Source: Variovorax sp. MHTC-1 (lineage in GTDB: Bacteria; Pseudomonadota; Gammaproteobacteria; Burkholderiales; Burkholderiaceae_C). Taken from it: 64,000 nucleotides of DNA. Positions 48,463 through 57,907 of this stretch are shown here, in pieces. The stretch is taken from positions 1 to 64,000 of the forward strand of contig NZ_RWKI01000013.1 of NCBI RefSeq assembly GCF_003984645.1, in the 5' to 3' direction. The position numbers and the translations under genes were made by a program. Positions within the stretch are counted from its first letter, which is position 1; each line of letters begins with the position of its first letter. The notes beneath the pieces are model-generated. The model did not search any database. It saw nothing but the letters and a program-made list of their open reading frames with translations, and was not told the DNA's origin.

Positions 48463-48816
48463 TCAGCTTGCAGCCGCCGTCACGACGATCTCGATCTTGT
48501 AGGCCGGCTTGGCCATGGCCGCCTGCACCGTCGCGCGCGGCGGCGTGTGGCCGGCGGGGATCCATGCGTCCCACACCTCGTTCATCGCCGCGATGTCGGT
48601 GATGTCGGCCAGGAAGATCTGTGTCATGAGAATGCGCGACTTGTCGCTGCCGGCCTCGGCCAGCAGCCGATCGACCATCGCAAGCACCTGCGAGGTCTGG
48701 CCGCGAATGTCCTGCGTCGTGTCGTCGGGCACCTGGCCCGCGAGGTAGATGGTGCCGTTGTGAACCGCCGTCTCGCTGAGGCGCGGACCGACGTGAAAGC
48801 GTTGAATGGTGCTCAT
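48463..48816 (-). CDS. RidA family protein
   Basis: A 117-residue YjgF/RidA-fold protein. LAGQVPDDTTQDIRGQTSQVL, the Arg-containing ILMTQIFLAD and the closing PPRATVQAAMAKPAYKIEIV contain the conserved Arg and Glu of enamine/imine deaminases. Start ATG 48816. It is six bases upstream of the plsY stop on the same strand, so co-transcription with plsY is likely. Several RidA subfamilies exist and this one is not assigned. Confidence 0.9.
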   Translation of the reverse strand: MSTIQRFHVGPRLSETAVHNGTIYLAGQVPDDTTQDIRGQTSQVLAMVDRLLAEAGSDKSRILMTQIFLADITDIAAMNEVWDAWIPAGHTPPRATVQAAMAKPAYKIEIVVTAAAS

Positions 48817-48821
48817 GCCGA

Positions 48822-49463
48822 CTACTCCTGTGTCCTTGTCTTCGATCCGAGCCGGGACTCGGTGCCGGCCACGAGCCGGCGGATGTTTTCGCGATGGCGC
48901 CAGAACAGGAGCAGGCTGATCGCGACCAGCGCCACCAGCACCGTGGGATGCCGCGGCCAGGCGATGCCGCCGCCGATCAGGTAGTAGGCCGGCGCGAAGA
49001 AGGCCGCCACCAGCGAGGCCAGCGACGAATAGCGGAAGAAAACGGCGATGATCAGCCAGGTGGTGCCGGTTGCCAGCCCCAGCAGCCAGTCGATACCGAC
49101 CAGCGCACCGGCCGCCGTCGCGACGCCCTTCCCGCCCTGGAAACCGAAGAACACCGGGTAGAGATGCCCCAGAAAAGCCGCCAACCCGGCCAGCGCCGCC
49201 GTGCCAGGCCCCATGCCGAAATCGGCGCCGAAGCGATGGACCAGGAACACCGGCACCCAGCCCTTGAGCGCATCGAGCAGCAGCGTCGCGAGCGCCGCCC
49301 CCTTGTTGCCCGAGCGCAGCACATTGGTGGCGCCCGGGTTCTTGCTGCCGTAGCTGCGGGGGTCGGCCATGCCGAGCGACTTGCTGACGATCACCGCGAA
49401 GGACAGCGATCCGAGCAGATAGGACAGAACGATCGCGATGAGCGAGGGAAGGTAGGAACTCAC
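48822..49463 (-). CDS. plsY: glycerol-3-phosphate acyltransferase PlsY
   Basis: A 213-residue membrane enzyme that acylates glycerol 3-phosphate with acyl-phosphate, the first step of phospholipid synthesis. GSKNPGATNVLRSGNKGAAL, the PVFFGFQGGKGVATA loop and the first helix SYLLGSLSFAVIVSKSLG are diagnostic. The start is GTG 49463, with GGAG nine bases upstream. The N-terminal extension seen in longer readings has no hydrophobic character. ybaK ends 20 bases upstream on the same strand. Confidence 0.94.
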   Translation of the reverse strand: MSSYLPSLIAIVLSYLLGSLSFAVIVSKSLGMADPRSYGSKNPGATNVLRSGNKGAALATLLLDALKGWVPVFLVHRFGADFGMGPGTAALAGLAAFLGHLYPVFFGFQGGKGVATAAGALVGIDWLLGLATGTTWLIIAVFFRYSSLASLVAAFFAPAYYLIGGGIAWPRHPTVLVALVAISLLLFWRHRENIRRLVAGTESRLGSKTRTQE

Positions 49464-49482
49464 GGTGTCTCCAGGCGGCCGG

Positions 49483-49974
49483 CTATTCTGCCAGCGCGCA
49501 CTGCACCGGTTTTGCGTCGAGCAGCCGGACGCAGACCTGCGGATCGATGCCGACCAGGTAGCCCCGCCGCCCGCCGTTGATCGCGATCTTCGGCAGATCG
49601 AGGATCGTCGACTCCACATAGACGGGCATCGCGCGCCGCGTGCCGAAGGGCGAAGTGCCGCCGACCAGGTAGCCGCTGTGCCGGTTCGCGACCTCCGGCT
49701 TGCAGGGCTCCACCGACTTGGCGCCGATCTGGCGCGCCAGGTTCTTGGTCGACACCGTGCGGTTGCCGTGCATCAGCACGATCAGCGGCTTGGCATCCTG
49801 GTCCTGCATCACCAGCGTCTTGACGACCGTGAACGGATCGAGCCCCAGCACCTCGGCGCTGTGCTGCGCGCCGCCGTGCTCGAGGTACTCGTACGGGTGT
49901 TCGGTGAAGGCGATGCCGTTCGCCCGCAGCATCTGCGTGGCGGGCGTTTCGCTGACGTGGGTCTTCTTGCTCAT
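49483..49974 (-). CDS. ybaK: Cys-tRNA(Pro)/Cys-tRNA(Cys) deacylase (YbaK/EbsC)
   Basis: A 163-residue trans-editing enzyme that hydrolyses mischarged Cys-tRNA(Pro). The family core VVKTLVMQDQDAKPLIVLMHG, SVEPCKPEVANRHSGYLVGG and TRRAMPVYVEST are visible, including the conserved Lys. ATG 49974 (MSKKTHV) is chosen over an upstream in-frame start that would lie in repeat copy B. Copy B fills the whole gap to the aldo-keto reductase. Confidence 0.92.
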   Translation of the reverse strand: MSKKTHVSETPATQMLRANGIAFTEHPYEYLEHGGAQHSAEVLGLDPFTVVKTLVMQDQDAKPLIVLMHGNRTVSTKNLARQIGAKSVEPCKPEVANRHSGYLVGGTSPFGTRRAMPVYVESTILDLPKIAINGGRRGYLVGIDPQVCVRLLDAKPVQCALAE

Positions 49975-49976
49975 AC

Positions 49977-50067
49977 GGCCGGCGCCGGGCCGCCCCAAGG
50001 CGGCCGAGCCTCTCCCTCGGGGGGTGGAGTTACACGCGCGCAGCGCGTGAAAAGCCGGGGGGCTGCC
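49977..50067 (+). repeat. GC-rich intergenic hairpin repeat, copy B
   Basis: Fills the 94-base gap between the aldo-keto reductase stop and ybaK. It contains GGGCCGCCCCAAGGCGGCC, CTCCCTCGGGGGG, then GTTACACGCGC-GCAGCGCGTG. These blocks recur in copy A (opposite strand), and the first two also in copy C. Confidence 0.75.
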
Positions 50068-50068
50068 A

Positions 50069-51130
50069 TCAGATCGCTGGATCCCTCATTTCCCAACGCA
50101 GCTTGTCGACTTCGGCCATCACTTCCGGCGTCAGCGTGCTGCCCCAGGCATCGATGTTCTCGTCGAGCTGCGCCACCGAGGTCACCCCGATGATGGTGCT
50201 CGCCACCAGCCACTTGGTGTAGCAGAAGGCCAGTGCGAACTGCGTCGGCGTCATGCCGAGCTCGCGTGCCAGGGCGTTGTAGCGGCGCGCCGCGTTCAGC
50301 GACTCGGGCCGGCCCCAGCGCTGCTTGCGCACCGATTCGTAGCGCGTGATGCGCGCCTCCTCGGGCGCATCGGGGCCGAGGATGCCGCTCTTGTCGTACT
50401 TGCCGGTCAGAAGCCCGAAGGCAAGCGGCGAATAGGCCAGGAAGGAAACGCCGAGCCGGTGGATGGTCTCGTCCAGCCCGTTCTCGGCCGCGCGGCTCAG
50501 CAGGTTGTAGACGTTCTGCACCGTCGCCACGCGCGGCAGGCCATGCTCTTCGGCCAGCCGCACGAATTCGTGCACGCCGTAGGGCGTTTCGTTGGAGAGG
50601 CCGATGGCGCGCACCTTGCCAGCCTTCACCAGCCCCGTCAGCGCGTCGAGCTGCTCGCGGATGGAGGTTTGCGACCGCTCCTTGGCCGGGTCGTAGTAGA
50701 TGTTGCCGAAGGCCGGCACGTGCCGCTCCGGCCAGTGGATCTGGTAGAGGTCGATCACATCGGTCTGCAGGCGCCGCAGGCTGCCCTCGCAGGAGGCGAC
50801 GATATCGGCCGCCGTCATGCCGCCACCCTCGCGCACCCAGGGCGTCGCGCGCGAAGGGCCGGCAGCCTTGGTGGCGAGCACGGTCCTGGCGCGCGTGCCG
50901 GGGTTTTTGGCATACCAGTTGCCGATGATGGTTTCGGTCGCGCCGTAGGTCTCCTCGCGCGTCGGCACGGCGTACATCTCGGCGGTGTCGATGAAATCGA
51001 CGCCGCGCTCGAGCGAGCGGTGGAGGATGGCGTGGGCGGTGGCTTCGTCCACCTGTTCGCCGAATGTCATGGTGCCGAGGCAGATCGGCGTGACGCGGAG
51101 GTCGCTCTGACCGAGTTGGATTTTTTGCAT
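50069..51130 (-). CDS. NADP(H)-dependent aldo-keto reductase (Tas-like)
   Basis: A 353-residue aldo-keto reductase with an (alpha/beta)8 barrel. The catalytic tetrad is Asp and Tyr in DFIDTAEMY, Lys in VLATKAAGP and His in YQIHWP. The LGTMTFGEQVDEATAH start and RVATVQNVYNLLSR segment place it near E. coli Tas. Substrate unknown. Start at 51130 (MQKIQLGQSDL), with the upstream gap holding repeat copy C. It is divergent from the hydrolase gene. Confidence 0.9.
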   Translation of the reverse strand: MQKIQLGQSDLRVTPICLGTMTFGEQVDEATAHAILHRSLERGVDFIDTAEMYAVPTREETYGATETIIGNWYAKNPGTRARTVLATKAAGPSRATPWVREGGGMTAADIVASCEGSLRRLQTDVIDLYQIHWPERHVPAFGNIYYDPAKERSQTSIREQLDALTGLVKAGKVRAIGLSNETPYGVHEFVRLAEEHGLPRVATVQNVYNLLSRAAENGLDETIHRLGVSFLAYSPLAFGLLTGKYDKSGILGPDAPEEARITRYESVRKQRWGRPESLNAARRYNALARELGMTPTQFALAFCYTKWLVASTIIGVTSVAQLDENIDAWGSTLTPEVMAEVDKLRWEMRDPAI

Positions 51131-51189
51131 GCGCGAAATGCTACAGCGCTCGCGTGTCCTGCGCCGGACTGCGCGGCTTGCGGTGCGTC

Positions 51190-51270
51190 CGGCCGCCGCC
51201 GGGCCGCCCCAAGGCGGCCGAGCCACCCCCTCGGGGGTGGCGAAGCACGCGAAGTGGCAAGCTGGGGGCC
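51190..51270 (+). repeat. GC-rich intergenic hairpin repeat, copy C
   Basis: Same orientation and blocks as copy B (GCCGGGCCGCCCCAAGGCGG, then CCCCCTCGGGGG). It sits between two divergently transcribed genes rather than downstream of stops, ending 17 bases before the hydrolase ATG. It therefore lies in a promoter region. Confidence 0.75.
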
Positions 51271-51287
51271 TGTCTATCATCGACTGG

Positions 51288-52214
51288 ATGTACCAAGCCC
51301 TCCGCCCCTTCGTCAGCGAATTCATCCCCGTGCGCAACCTGCGCTACCACGTGCGCGTCTGGGGCACGCCTTCGCCGAATCGACCGCCGCTGGTCATGCT
51401 GCATGGCTGGATGGACGTTGCCGCCTCCTGGCAGTTCGTGGTCGACGCGCTGGCCGAGGAGCGCCATGTGATCGCGCCCGACTGGCGCGGCTTCGGCCTC
51501 ACCGAGGGCGGCGGCGTCGACAACTACTGGATGCCAGATTACCTGGCCGACCTGGACTGGCTGCTCGACCACTACGCCGGCGACACGCCCATCGACCTCG
51601 TCGGCCACAGCATGGGCGGCAACATCGCAATGCAGTACGGCGGCGTGCGGCCGCAGCGGGTGCGCCGGCTGGTCAACCTCGAAGGCTTCGGCATGCCGCT
51701 GCTGCAGCCGGACGAAGCGCCGCAGCGCTACGGCAAGTGGATCGACGAACTGAAGCGCCTGCACCGCGGCGAGATGGCCCTGGCCAGCTACCCGGCGCCC
51801 GAGGGCGTCGCGCGGCGCCTCATGAAGACCAACCCGCGCCTCACGCAGGACAAGGCCGACTGGCTGGCCGGCCAGTGGTCCGCCGCCCGGCACCTGCCCG
51901 AGGGCGGCGAGCGCTGGGAGATCCTCGGCGATCCGGCGCACAAGATCGTCAACGCCAACATCTTCCGCGTCGACGAGGCGCTCGCGCTCTACGCCGGCAT
52001 CGCCGCGCCGGTGCTGGCGGTAGTGGCCTCGGACGACAGCCTCGGCAAATGGTGGAAGGGCCGCTACACGCTGGCCGACTTCCAGGAACGGCTGAAATCC
52101 GTGTCCGACGCGCGCCTGGCCCGCGTCGAGGAGGCCGGCCACATGCTGCACCACGACCAGCCCGCGCGGGTGGCCGCCTTGATCGAAGACTTCCTGGCTG
52201 AAACCGGGGCTTGA
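51288..52214 (+). CDS. alpha/beta-hydrolase
   Basis: A 308-residue alpha/beta-hydrolase. The oxyanion segment VMLHGWMDVAASW, the nucleophile elbow GHSMGGN and the catalytic His in EEAGHMLHHDQP are intact; the acid is probably in VVASDDSLG. Sequence does not define the substrate. ATG 51288 is chosen although the ribosome site is weak, since repeat copy C lies just upstream. prfB follows after 50 bases. Confidence 0.87.
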   Translation: MYQALRPFVSEFIPVRNLRYHVRVWGTPSPNRPPLVMLHGWMDVAASWQFVVDALAEERHVIAPDWRGFGLTEGGGVDNYWMPDYLADLDWLLDHYAGDTPIDLVGHSMGGNIAMQYGGVRPQRVRRLVNLEGFGMPLLQPDEAPQRYGKWIDELKRLHRGEMALASYPAPEGVARRLMKTNPRLTQDKADWLAGQWSAARHLPEGGERWEILGDPAHKIVNANIFRVDEALALYAGIAAPVLAVVASDDSLGKWWKGRYTLADFQERLKSVSDARLARVEEAGHMLHHDQPARVAALIEDFLAETGA

Positions 52215-52264
52215 CGGGCATGAGAAAATGCCCGGTTTCCCCCGAACACCGTCAGGACACCCCC

Positions 52265-53369
52265 ATGGATGCAGAGCAAATCAACCAAATCGGCGCAACC
52301 CTCGCGGACCTGAGCGCACGGACCGTGGATTTACGGAGGTATCTTTGACTACGATGCCAAAGCCGAACGTCTGAGGACTGTCAACGCATCGCTCGAAGAT
52401 CCCACGGTCTGGAACGACCCGAAGAAGGCCCAGGAACTGGGCCGCGAGAAGAAGTCGCTCGACGACGTGGTCGTCACGCTCGACCGGCTCACCAGCGGCC
52501 TCTCGGACAACACCGAGCTCTTCGAAATGTCGAAGGAAGAAGGCGACATGGACGGCCTGCAGTCCATCGCCGATGACGCCGCCAAGCTCGAAGCCGACAT
52601 CAAGCAGCTCGAGTTCCGCCGGATGTTCAACAACCCGGCCGATCCGCTGAACGCCTTCGTCGACATCCAGGCCGGCGCCGGCGGCACCGAGGCCTGCGAC
52701 TGGGCCAGCATGCTGCTGCGCCAGTACCTGAAGTACGCCGAGCGCAAGGGCTTCAAGACCCAGATCGAGGACGAGACGCCCGGCGACACGGCCGGCATCA
52801 AGGGCGCCACCATCAAGGTCGAGGGCGACTACGCCTTCGGATTGCTGCGCACCGAAACCGGCGTGCACCGCCTGGTGCGCAAGTCGCCCTTCGACTCCTC
52901 GGGCGGACGCCATACAAGCTTTGCCAGCATCTTCGTCTACCCCGAGATCGACGACTCGATCGAGATCGAGATCAATCCGGCGGACGTGCGCACCGACACC
53001 TTCCGCGCCAGCGGCGCCGGCGGCCAGCACATCAACAAGACCGACTCGGCCGTGCGGCTCACGCACATCCCGACCGGCATCGTGGTCCAGTGCCAGGACG
53101 GCCGCAGCCAGCACAGCAACCGCGACGTGGCCTGGAAGCGCCTGCGCTCGCGCCTGTACGACCACGAGATGCGCAAGCGCCAGGAAGAGCAGCAGAAGCT
53201 GGAAGACAGCAAGACCGACGTCGGCTGGGGCCACCAGATCCGCAGCTACGTGCTGGACAACAGCCGCATCAAGGACCTGCGCACCAACGTCGAGATCAGC
53301 AATACGCAGAAGGTGCTCGACGGCGACCTCGACCCCTTCATCGAAGCCTCGTTGAAGCAAGGCGTCTGA
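52265..53369 (+). CDS. prfB: peptide chain release factor 2, with programmed +1 frameshift
   Basis: RF2, 367 residues, assembled from two frames: 52265-52345, then 52347-53369. In frame one, 27 codons end at an in-frame TGA at 52346. The sequence before it (CGGAGGTATCTTTGAC) has the SD-like GGAGG and slippery CTT T found in E. coli prfB. After shifting, the sequence reads [19 protein letters not shown], as in RF2. The SPF anticodon-like motif is at 207-209 and GGQ at 252-254. It recognises UGA and UAA. The HAD gene start overlaps its stop. Confidence 0.97.
52335..52349 (+). promoter_or_regulatory. prfB autoregulatory +1 frameshift site
   Basis: An internal Shine-Dalgarno-like GGAGGT (52335-52340) lies just before CTT TGA C (52343-52349). 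When RF2 is scarce, the pausing ribosome slips forward one base and skips T52346, restoring the main frame. Spacing matches the classic bacterial site. Confidence 0.95.
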
Positions 53370-54055
53370 TGCAGGGCGCTTCGCACAAGGCGGAAGCCCT
53401 GATCTTCGACATGGACGGCACCATGGTCGACTCCATGCCCTGGCACGCCAAGGCATGGATCGAATACGGCCGCCGCAAGGGCCTCGCGATCGACATCCCG
53501 GACTTCATGCGCCGCACCACCGGCCGCACCGCCTTCGAATGCGCCTGCGAGCTCATGGGCCGCGAGGTGAGCGAGGCCGAGAGCATGGAGATCACGCACG
53601 CCAAGGAGTCGATCTACCGCGAGCTCTTCGGTGCGGCCTTCCGCGAAGTGACCGGCTTCAGCGACTTTGCCAAGGCTGCGGCCGCACGCGGCCTCAAGAT
53701 CGCGGTCGGCACGGCGGGCGACAAGCACAACATCGCCTTCACCATGTCGCAGCTCAAGCTGGACCCGGCGCCGCTCGCCATCGTGGGCGGCGACGAGGGC
53801 CTGCCCGGCAAGCCGCAGCCCGCGATCTTTCTTGAAGCCGCGCGCCGCATCGGCGTGCCGCCGGCGCGCTGCGTCGTGTTCGAAGACGCGCCCTTCGGCA
53901 TCGAGGCCGCGCGTCGCGGCGGCATGCGCGCGGTGGCGGTCTGCAGCACCCACTCTGCCTCCGAACTCGCAGGGCCGCATGTGATCGCGGCCGTGCGCGA
54001 CTACAACGAACTCGCAAAATCAAACTTTCTGGAGACGCTCGATGCACTTGCGTGA
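53369..54055 (+). CDS. HAD-superfamily phosphatase (beta-phosphoglucomutase-like)
   Basis: A 228-residue HAD hydrolase. Motif I is FDMDGTMVDS (Asp14, Asp16), motif II includes VGTAG, and motif III/IV are GKPQPAIFLEAARR and VVFEDAPFGIEAAR. The cap insertion after motif I matches phosphoglycolate-phosphatase/beta-PGM-type members. The start overlaps the prfB stop (TGATG) and the 3' end overlaps pepN by 14 bases. Substrate not assigned. Confidence 0.9.
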   Translation: MQGASHKAEALIFDMDGTMVDSMPWHAKAWIEYGRRKGLAIDIPDFMRRTTGRTAFECACELMGREVSEAESMEITHAKESIYRELFGAAFREVTGFSDFAKAAAARGLKIAVGTAGDKHNIAFTMSQLKLDPAPLAIVGGDEGLPGKPQPAIFLEAARRIGVPPARCVVFEDAPFGIEAARRGGMRAVAVCSTHSASELAGPHVIAAVRDYNELAKSNFLETLDALA

Positions 54056-56750
54056 TGCCCAAGGCGAACCCGTCGCGATCCGCCGCGAGGACTACCGTGC
54101 CCCCGCCTACTGGATCGACACCGTCGACCTGACCTTCGACCTCGACCCGGCCAAGACGCGCGTGCTCAACTGCATGCGCCTGCGCCGCAACCCCGACGTG
54201 CCGGCCGAGCCGCTGCGCCTGGACGGCGACGAGCTCAACCTGGCGCGGGTGCTGGTCGACGGCCAGGGCGCGTCCTTTCGCATGGAGGCCGAGCAGCTCA
54301 TCCTGGACAACCTGCCGTCCGCCGAACATGGGGCCTTCGAGCTCGAGCTCTTCACCACCTGCGCGCCCGCGAAGAACACCAAGCTCATGGGCCTGTTCGT
54401 GAGCGAGGACACCTTCTTCACGCAGTGCGAGGCCGAGGGCTTCCGCCGCATCACCTACTTCCTCGACCGTCCCGACGTGATGGCGAGCTACACGGTGACG
54501 ATCCGCGCCGCCAAGGCCGCCTACCCGGTGCTGCTGTCCAACGGCAATCTGGTCGAACAGGGCGAGCTGCCCGAGGGCCGCCACTTCGCGAAGTGGGTCG
54601 ATCCTTTCCGCAAGCCCTGCTATCTCTTCGCGCTGGTGGCCGGCAAGCTGGTGGCGCGCGAGCAGCGCATCAAGGCGCGCAACGGCAAGGAGCACCTGCT
54701 GCAGGTCTACGTGCGCGCCGGCGACCTCGACAAGACCGAGCACGCGATGAACTCGCTCATCAACTCGGTGACGTGGGACGAAGCCCGCTTCGGCCTGCCG
54801 CTGGACCTGGACCGCTTCATGATCGTCGCCACCAGCGACTTCAACATGGGCGCGATGGAGAACAAGGGCCTCAACATCTTCAACACGAAGTACGTTCTGG
54901 CCAACCAGGCCACCGCCACCGACGCCGACTACAGCAACATCGAGAGCGTGGTCGGCCACGAATATTTCCACAACTGGAGCGGCGACCGCGTGACCTGCCG
55001 CGACTGGTTCCAGCTCTCGCTGAAGGAAGGCCTCACCGTCTTCCGCGACCAGGAGTTCAGCCAAGACCTGTGCGCCGACGCCTCGGCGCGCGCCGTCAAG
55101 CGCATCGAGGACGTGCGCGTGCTGCGCACCGCCCAGTTCCCCGAAGACGCGGGCCCGATGGCGCATCCGGTGCGGCCCGACAGCTACATCGAGATCAGCA
55201 ACTTCTACACCGTCACCATCTACGAGAAGGGTGCCGAGGTGGTGCGCATGATGCAGACGCTGGTCGGCCGCAGGGGCTTCGAGCGCGGCATCACGCTGTA
55301 CTTCGAGCGCCACGACGGCCAGGCTGTGACCTGCGACGACTTCGCGCAGGCCATTGCCGACGCCAACCCCGAGTCCGAGCTCGCGCGCCTCTTGCCGCAG
55401 TTCAAGCGCTGGTACAGCCAGGCCGGCACGCCGCGCCTGGCAGCCCACGGCGTGTACGACGCCGCCACGCGCAGCTACACGCTGAGCTTCGTGCAGAGCT
55501 GCGCGCCGACGCCGGGGCAGCCGGTGAAGGAACCTTTCGTGATCCCGGTGAACGTCGGCCTCCTCGGCGCCGACGGCCGCGAGCTGCCGCTGCAGCTGGC
55601 CGGCGAAGAGAATGCGACGCAAGGCACGCGCACGCTGGTGCTCACGCGCCCCGGCGAGCAGTTCACCTTCACCAACATCGACGCCGAGCCGGTGCCTTCG
55701 ATCCTGCGCGGCTTCAGCGCGCCGGTGATCCTCGACCACGAATACAGCGATGCCCAGCTGCTCACGCTGCTGGCCAACGACCCCGACCCCTTCAACCGCT
55801 GGGAAGCCGGCCAGCGCCTGGCGCTGCGCGCCGCGATCCACGCGATCGACACGGCCGCCGTCAGCACCAGCAGCGAAACGCCGCTCAACGAGGCGTACCT
55901 CGAAGCCATGCGCCGCGTGCTGCGCGACCCGAAACTCGACGCCGCCTTCAAGGAACTGGTGCTCACCCTGCCCTCGGAAACCTACATCGCCGAGCAGCTG
56001 GAAGTGGTCGACCCGCAGCGCGTGCATGCCGTGCGCGAAGCCATGCGCGCGCAGCTCGCCGCCGGCCTCTTTGCCGACTGGGAGCAGGCCTACGAGCAGA
56101 ACCGCGACACCGGCGCCTACCAGCCCGACCCCGTGTCCTCGGGCCGCCGCGCGCTGGCGGGCATCGCCCTCACCCACCTGTGCCTTGCTGCGAGGGCTTC
56201 GGGCGACACCGTCTGGCCCGGCAAGACGCTGCAGCGCTTCAAGGACGCTGGCAACATGACCGACCGCTTCAACGCGCTCAACGCCCTGGTCTCCTCGGGC
56301 CACGCGCTGGCGGCGCAGGCGCTGGCGCGCTTCCACGCGATCTTCCAGAAAGAGGCGCTGGTCATCGACAAGTGGTTTTCGCTGCAGGCCGGCGCGCCCG
56401 ACCGCGGCGGCGACATCCTGCCGCTGGTCAAGCAGCTGATGAAGCACCCCGACTTCTCGCTCAAGAACCCGAACCGCGCGCGCAGCGTGATCTTCAGCTA
56501 CTGCAGCGGCAACCCCGGCGCGCTGCACCGCCCCGATGCGGCCGGCTATGTGTTCTGGAGCGATCGCGTGATCGAGCTCGACGCCATCAACCCGCAGGTC
56601 GCGGCCCGCCTCGCGCGCGCGCTCGACCGCTGGAGCAAGCTGGTCGAGCCCTACCGCAGCGCAGCCCGCGAGGCCATCATGCGCGTGGCCGCCAAGCCCG
56701 ATCTCAGCAAGGACACGCACGAGGTCGTGACCCGCGCGCTGGCGGGCTAA
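54042..56750 (+). CDS. pepN: aminopeptidase N
   Basis: A 902-residue M1 zinc aminopeptidase for N-terminal peptide trimming. GAMEN exopeptidase motif is at 270-274, and zinc site HEYFHNW (His306, Glu307, His310) is completed by Glu329 nineteen residues later. The length fits the proteobacterial PepN type. It starts inside the HAD gene. Codon usage is like the neighbours. Repeat copy D follows its stop. Confidence 0.96.
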   Translation: MHLRDAQGEPVAIRREDYRAPAYWIDTVDLTFDLDPAKTRVLNCMRLRRNPDVPAEPLRLDGDELNLARVLVDGQGASFRMEAEQLILDNLPSAEHGAFELELFTTCAPAKNTKLMGLFVSEDTFFTQCEAEGFRRITYFLDRPDVMASYTVTIRAAKAAYPVLLSNGNLVEQGELPEGRHFAKWVDPFRKPCYLFALVAGKLVAREQRIKARNGKEHLLQVYVRAGDLDKTEHAMNSLINSVTWDEARFGLPLDLDRFMIVATSDFNMGAMENKGLNIFNTKYVLANQATATDADYSNIESVVGHEYFHNWSGDRVTCRDWFQLSLKEGLTVFRDQEFSQDLCADASARAVKRIEDVRVLRTAQFPEDAGPMAHPVRPDSYIEISNFYTVTIYEKGAEVVRMMQTLVGRRGFERGITLYFERHDGQAVTCDDFAQAIADANPESELARLLPQFKRWYSQAGTPRLAAHGVYDAATRSYTLSFVQSCAPTPGQPVKEPFVIPVNVGLLGADGRELPLQLAGEENATQGTRTLVLTRPGEQFTFTNIDAEPVPSILRGFSAPVILDHEYSDAQLLTLLANDPDPFNRWEAGQRLALRAAIHAIDTAAVSTSSETPLNEAYLEAMRRVLRDPKLDAAFKELVLTLPSETYIAEQLEVVDPQRVHAVREAMRAQLAAGLFADWEQAYEQNRDTGAYQPDPVSSGRRALAGIALTHLCLAARASGDTVWPGKTLQRFKDAGNMTDRFNALNALVSSGHALAAQALARFHAIFQKEALVIDKWFSLQAGAPDRGGDILPLVKQLMKHPDFSLKNPNRARSVIFSYCSGNPGALHRPDAAGYVFWSDRVIELDAINPQVAARLARALDRWSKLVEPYRSAAREAIMRVAAKPDLSKDTHEVVTRALAG

Positions 56751-56755
56751 GCTCT

Positions 56756-56848
56756 CCCCCAGGCTTCGCGCACTTCGTGTCGCGCGCGCCTTCCCCTTCC
56801 GGGGGCAACACCAGCGGCCCGGCAAAGCCGGTTCCGCGGTGTTTCACG
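56756..56848 (+). repeat. GC-rich intergenic repeat, copy D (divergent)
   Basis: Directly after the pepN stop. It has CCCCCAGGCTTCGCG, CACTTCGTG and CCTTCCGGGGGCAACACC with hairpin potential (CCCC/GGGG, GGCCCGGCAAAGCCGG). The CCCCAG...CACTTCG...CCCC order resembles the reverse complement of copy C. Similarity to copies A-C is looser. Confidence 0.5.
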
Positions 56849-56888
56849 AACAGACAGGTTGAACCCACTCAGATCCTGGAGTCATTGC

Positions 56889-57896
56889 ATGCCCAAGAAC
56901 ATTTCCCTCACCCGCTACCTGGTCGAACAACAGCGCGCCGACGGCCTGATCCCGGGCCAGCTGCGCCTCTTGCTCGAAGTGGTGGCGCGCGCCTGCAAGA
57001 CCATCAGCCAGGCCGTCAACAAGGGCGCGCTCGGCGGCGTGCTCGGCACGGCCGAGAGCGAGAACGTGCAGGGCGAGATCCAGAAGAAGCTGGACATCAT
57101 CGCCAACGAGGTGCTGATCGAGGCCAACGAATGGGGAGGCCATCTCGCCGCCATGGCCAGCGAGGAGATGGACAGCATCCACGTGGTGCCCAACCGCTAC
57201 CCGCAAGGCGAATACCTGCTGTTGTTCGACCCGCTCGACGGCTCGAGCAACATCGACGTCAACGTCAGCATCGGCACCATCTTCAGCGTGCTGAAGAAGC
57301 CCGATGACACCCCCGGCGTGCAGGAGGCCGACTTCCTGCAGGCCGGCAGCAAACAGGTGGCGGCCGGCTACTGCATCTACGGCCCGCAGACGACGCTGGT
57401 GCTGACCGTGGGCAACGGCGTCGCGATGTTCACGCTCGACCGCGAGCAAGGTTCCTTCATGCTCACGCAGGAGGACATCCAGATCCCGGCCGACACCAAG
57501 GAATTCGCCGTCAACATGAGCAACATGCGCCACTGGGACGCTCCGGTGAAGCGCTATATCGATGAATGCCTGGCCGGCAAGGACGGCCCGCGCGGCAAGG
57601 ACTTCAACATGCGCTGGATTGCAAGCATGGTGGCCGACGTGCACCGCATCCTGATGCGCGGCGGCGTCTTCATGTACCCCTGGGACAAGCGCGAGCCCGA
57701 AAAGGCCGGCAAGCTGCGGCTCATGTACGAGGCCAACCCGATGAGCTGGCTCGTCGAACAGGCCGGCGGCGCCGCCACCAACGGCAAGAAGCGCATCCTC
57801 GACCTGGAGCCCACCAAGCTGCACGAGCGCGTGGCTGTCGTGTTGGGATCAAAGAACGAGGTCGAGCGGCTGACGGGGTATCACGAACCGCTATAA
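56889..57896 (+). CDS. fbp: class 1 fructose-1,6-bisphosphatase
   Basis: A 335-residue gluconeogenic enzyme that dephosphorylates fructose 1,6-bisphosphate. The metal site [20 protein letters not shown] is clear, as are [17 protein letters not shown] and the [20 protein letters not shown] substrate segment. ATG 56889 (MPKNISLTR) is chosen; ten more in-frame residues upstream lack conservation. tRNA-Thr begins 11 bases after the stop. Confidence 0.96.
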   Translation: MPKNISLTRYLVEQQRADGLIPGQLRLLLEVVARACKTISQAVNKGALGGVLGTAESENVQGEIQKKLDIIANEVLIEANEWGGHLAAMASEEMDSIHVVPNRYPQGEYLLLFDPLDGSSNIDVNVSIGTIFSVLKKPDDTPGVQEADFLQAGSKQVAAGYCIYGPQTTLVLTVGNGVAMFTLDREQGSFMLTQEDIQIPADTKEFAVNMSNMRHWDAPVKRYIDECLAGKDGPRGKDFNMRWIASMVADVHRILMRGGVFMYPWDKREPEKAGKLRLMYEANPMSWLVEQAGGAATNGKKRILDLEPTKLHERVAVVLGSKNEVERLTGYHEPL

Positions 57897-57907
57897 TCGC
57901 GGGCTTA

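Noticed and set aside
52467..53369. prfB as a shorter single-frame gene starting at 52467
   Set aside because: The upstream frame plus the canonical frameshift site restores the RF2 N-terminus, so the shorter form is an artefact.
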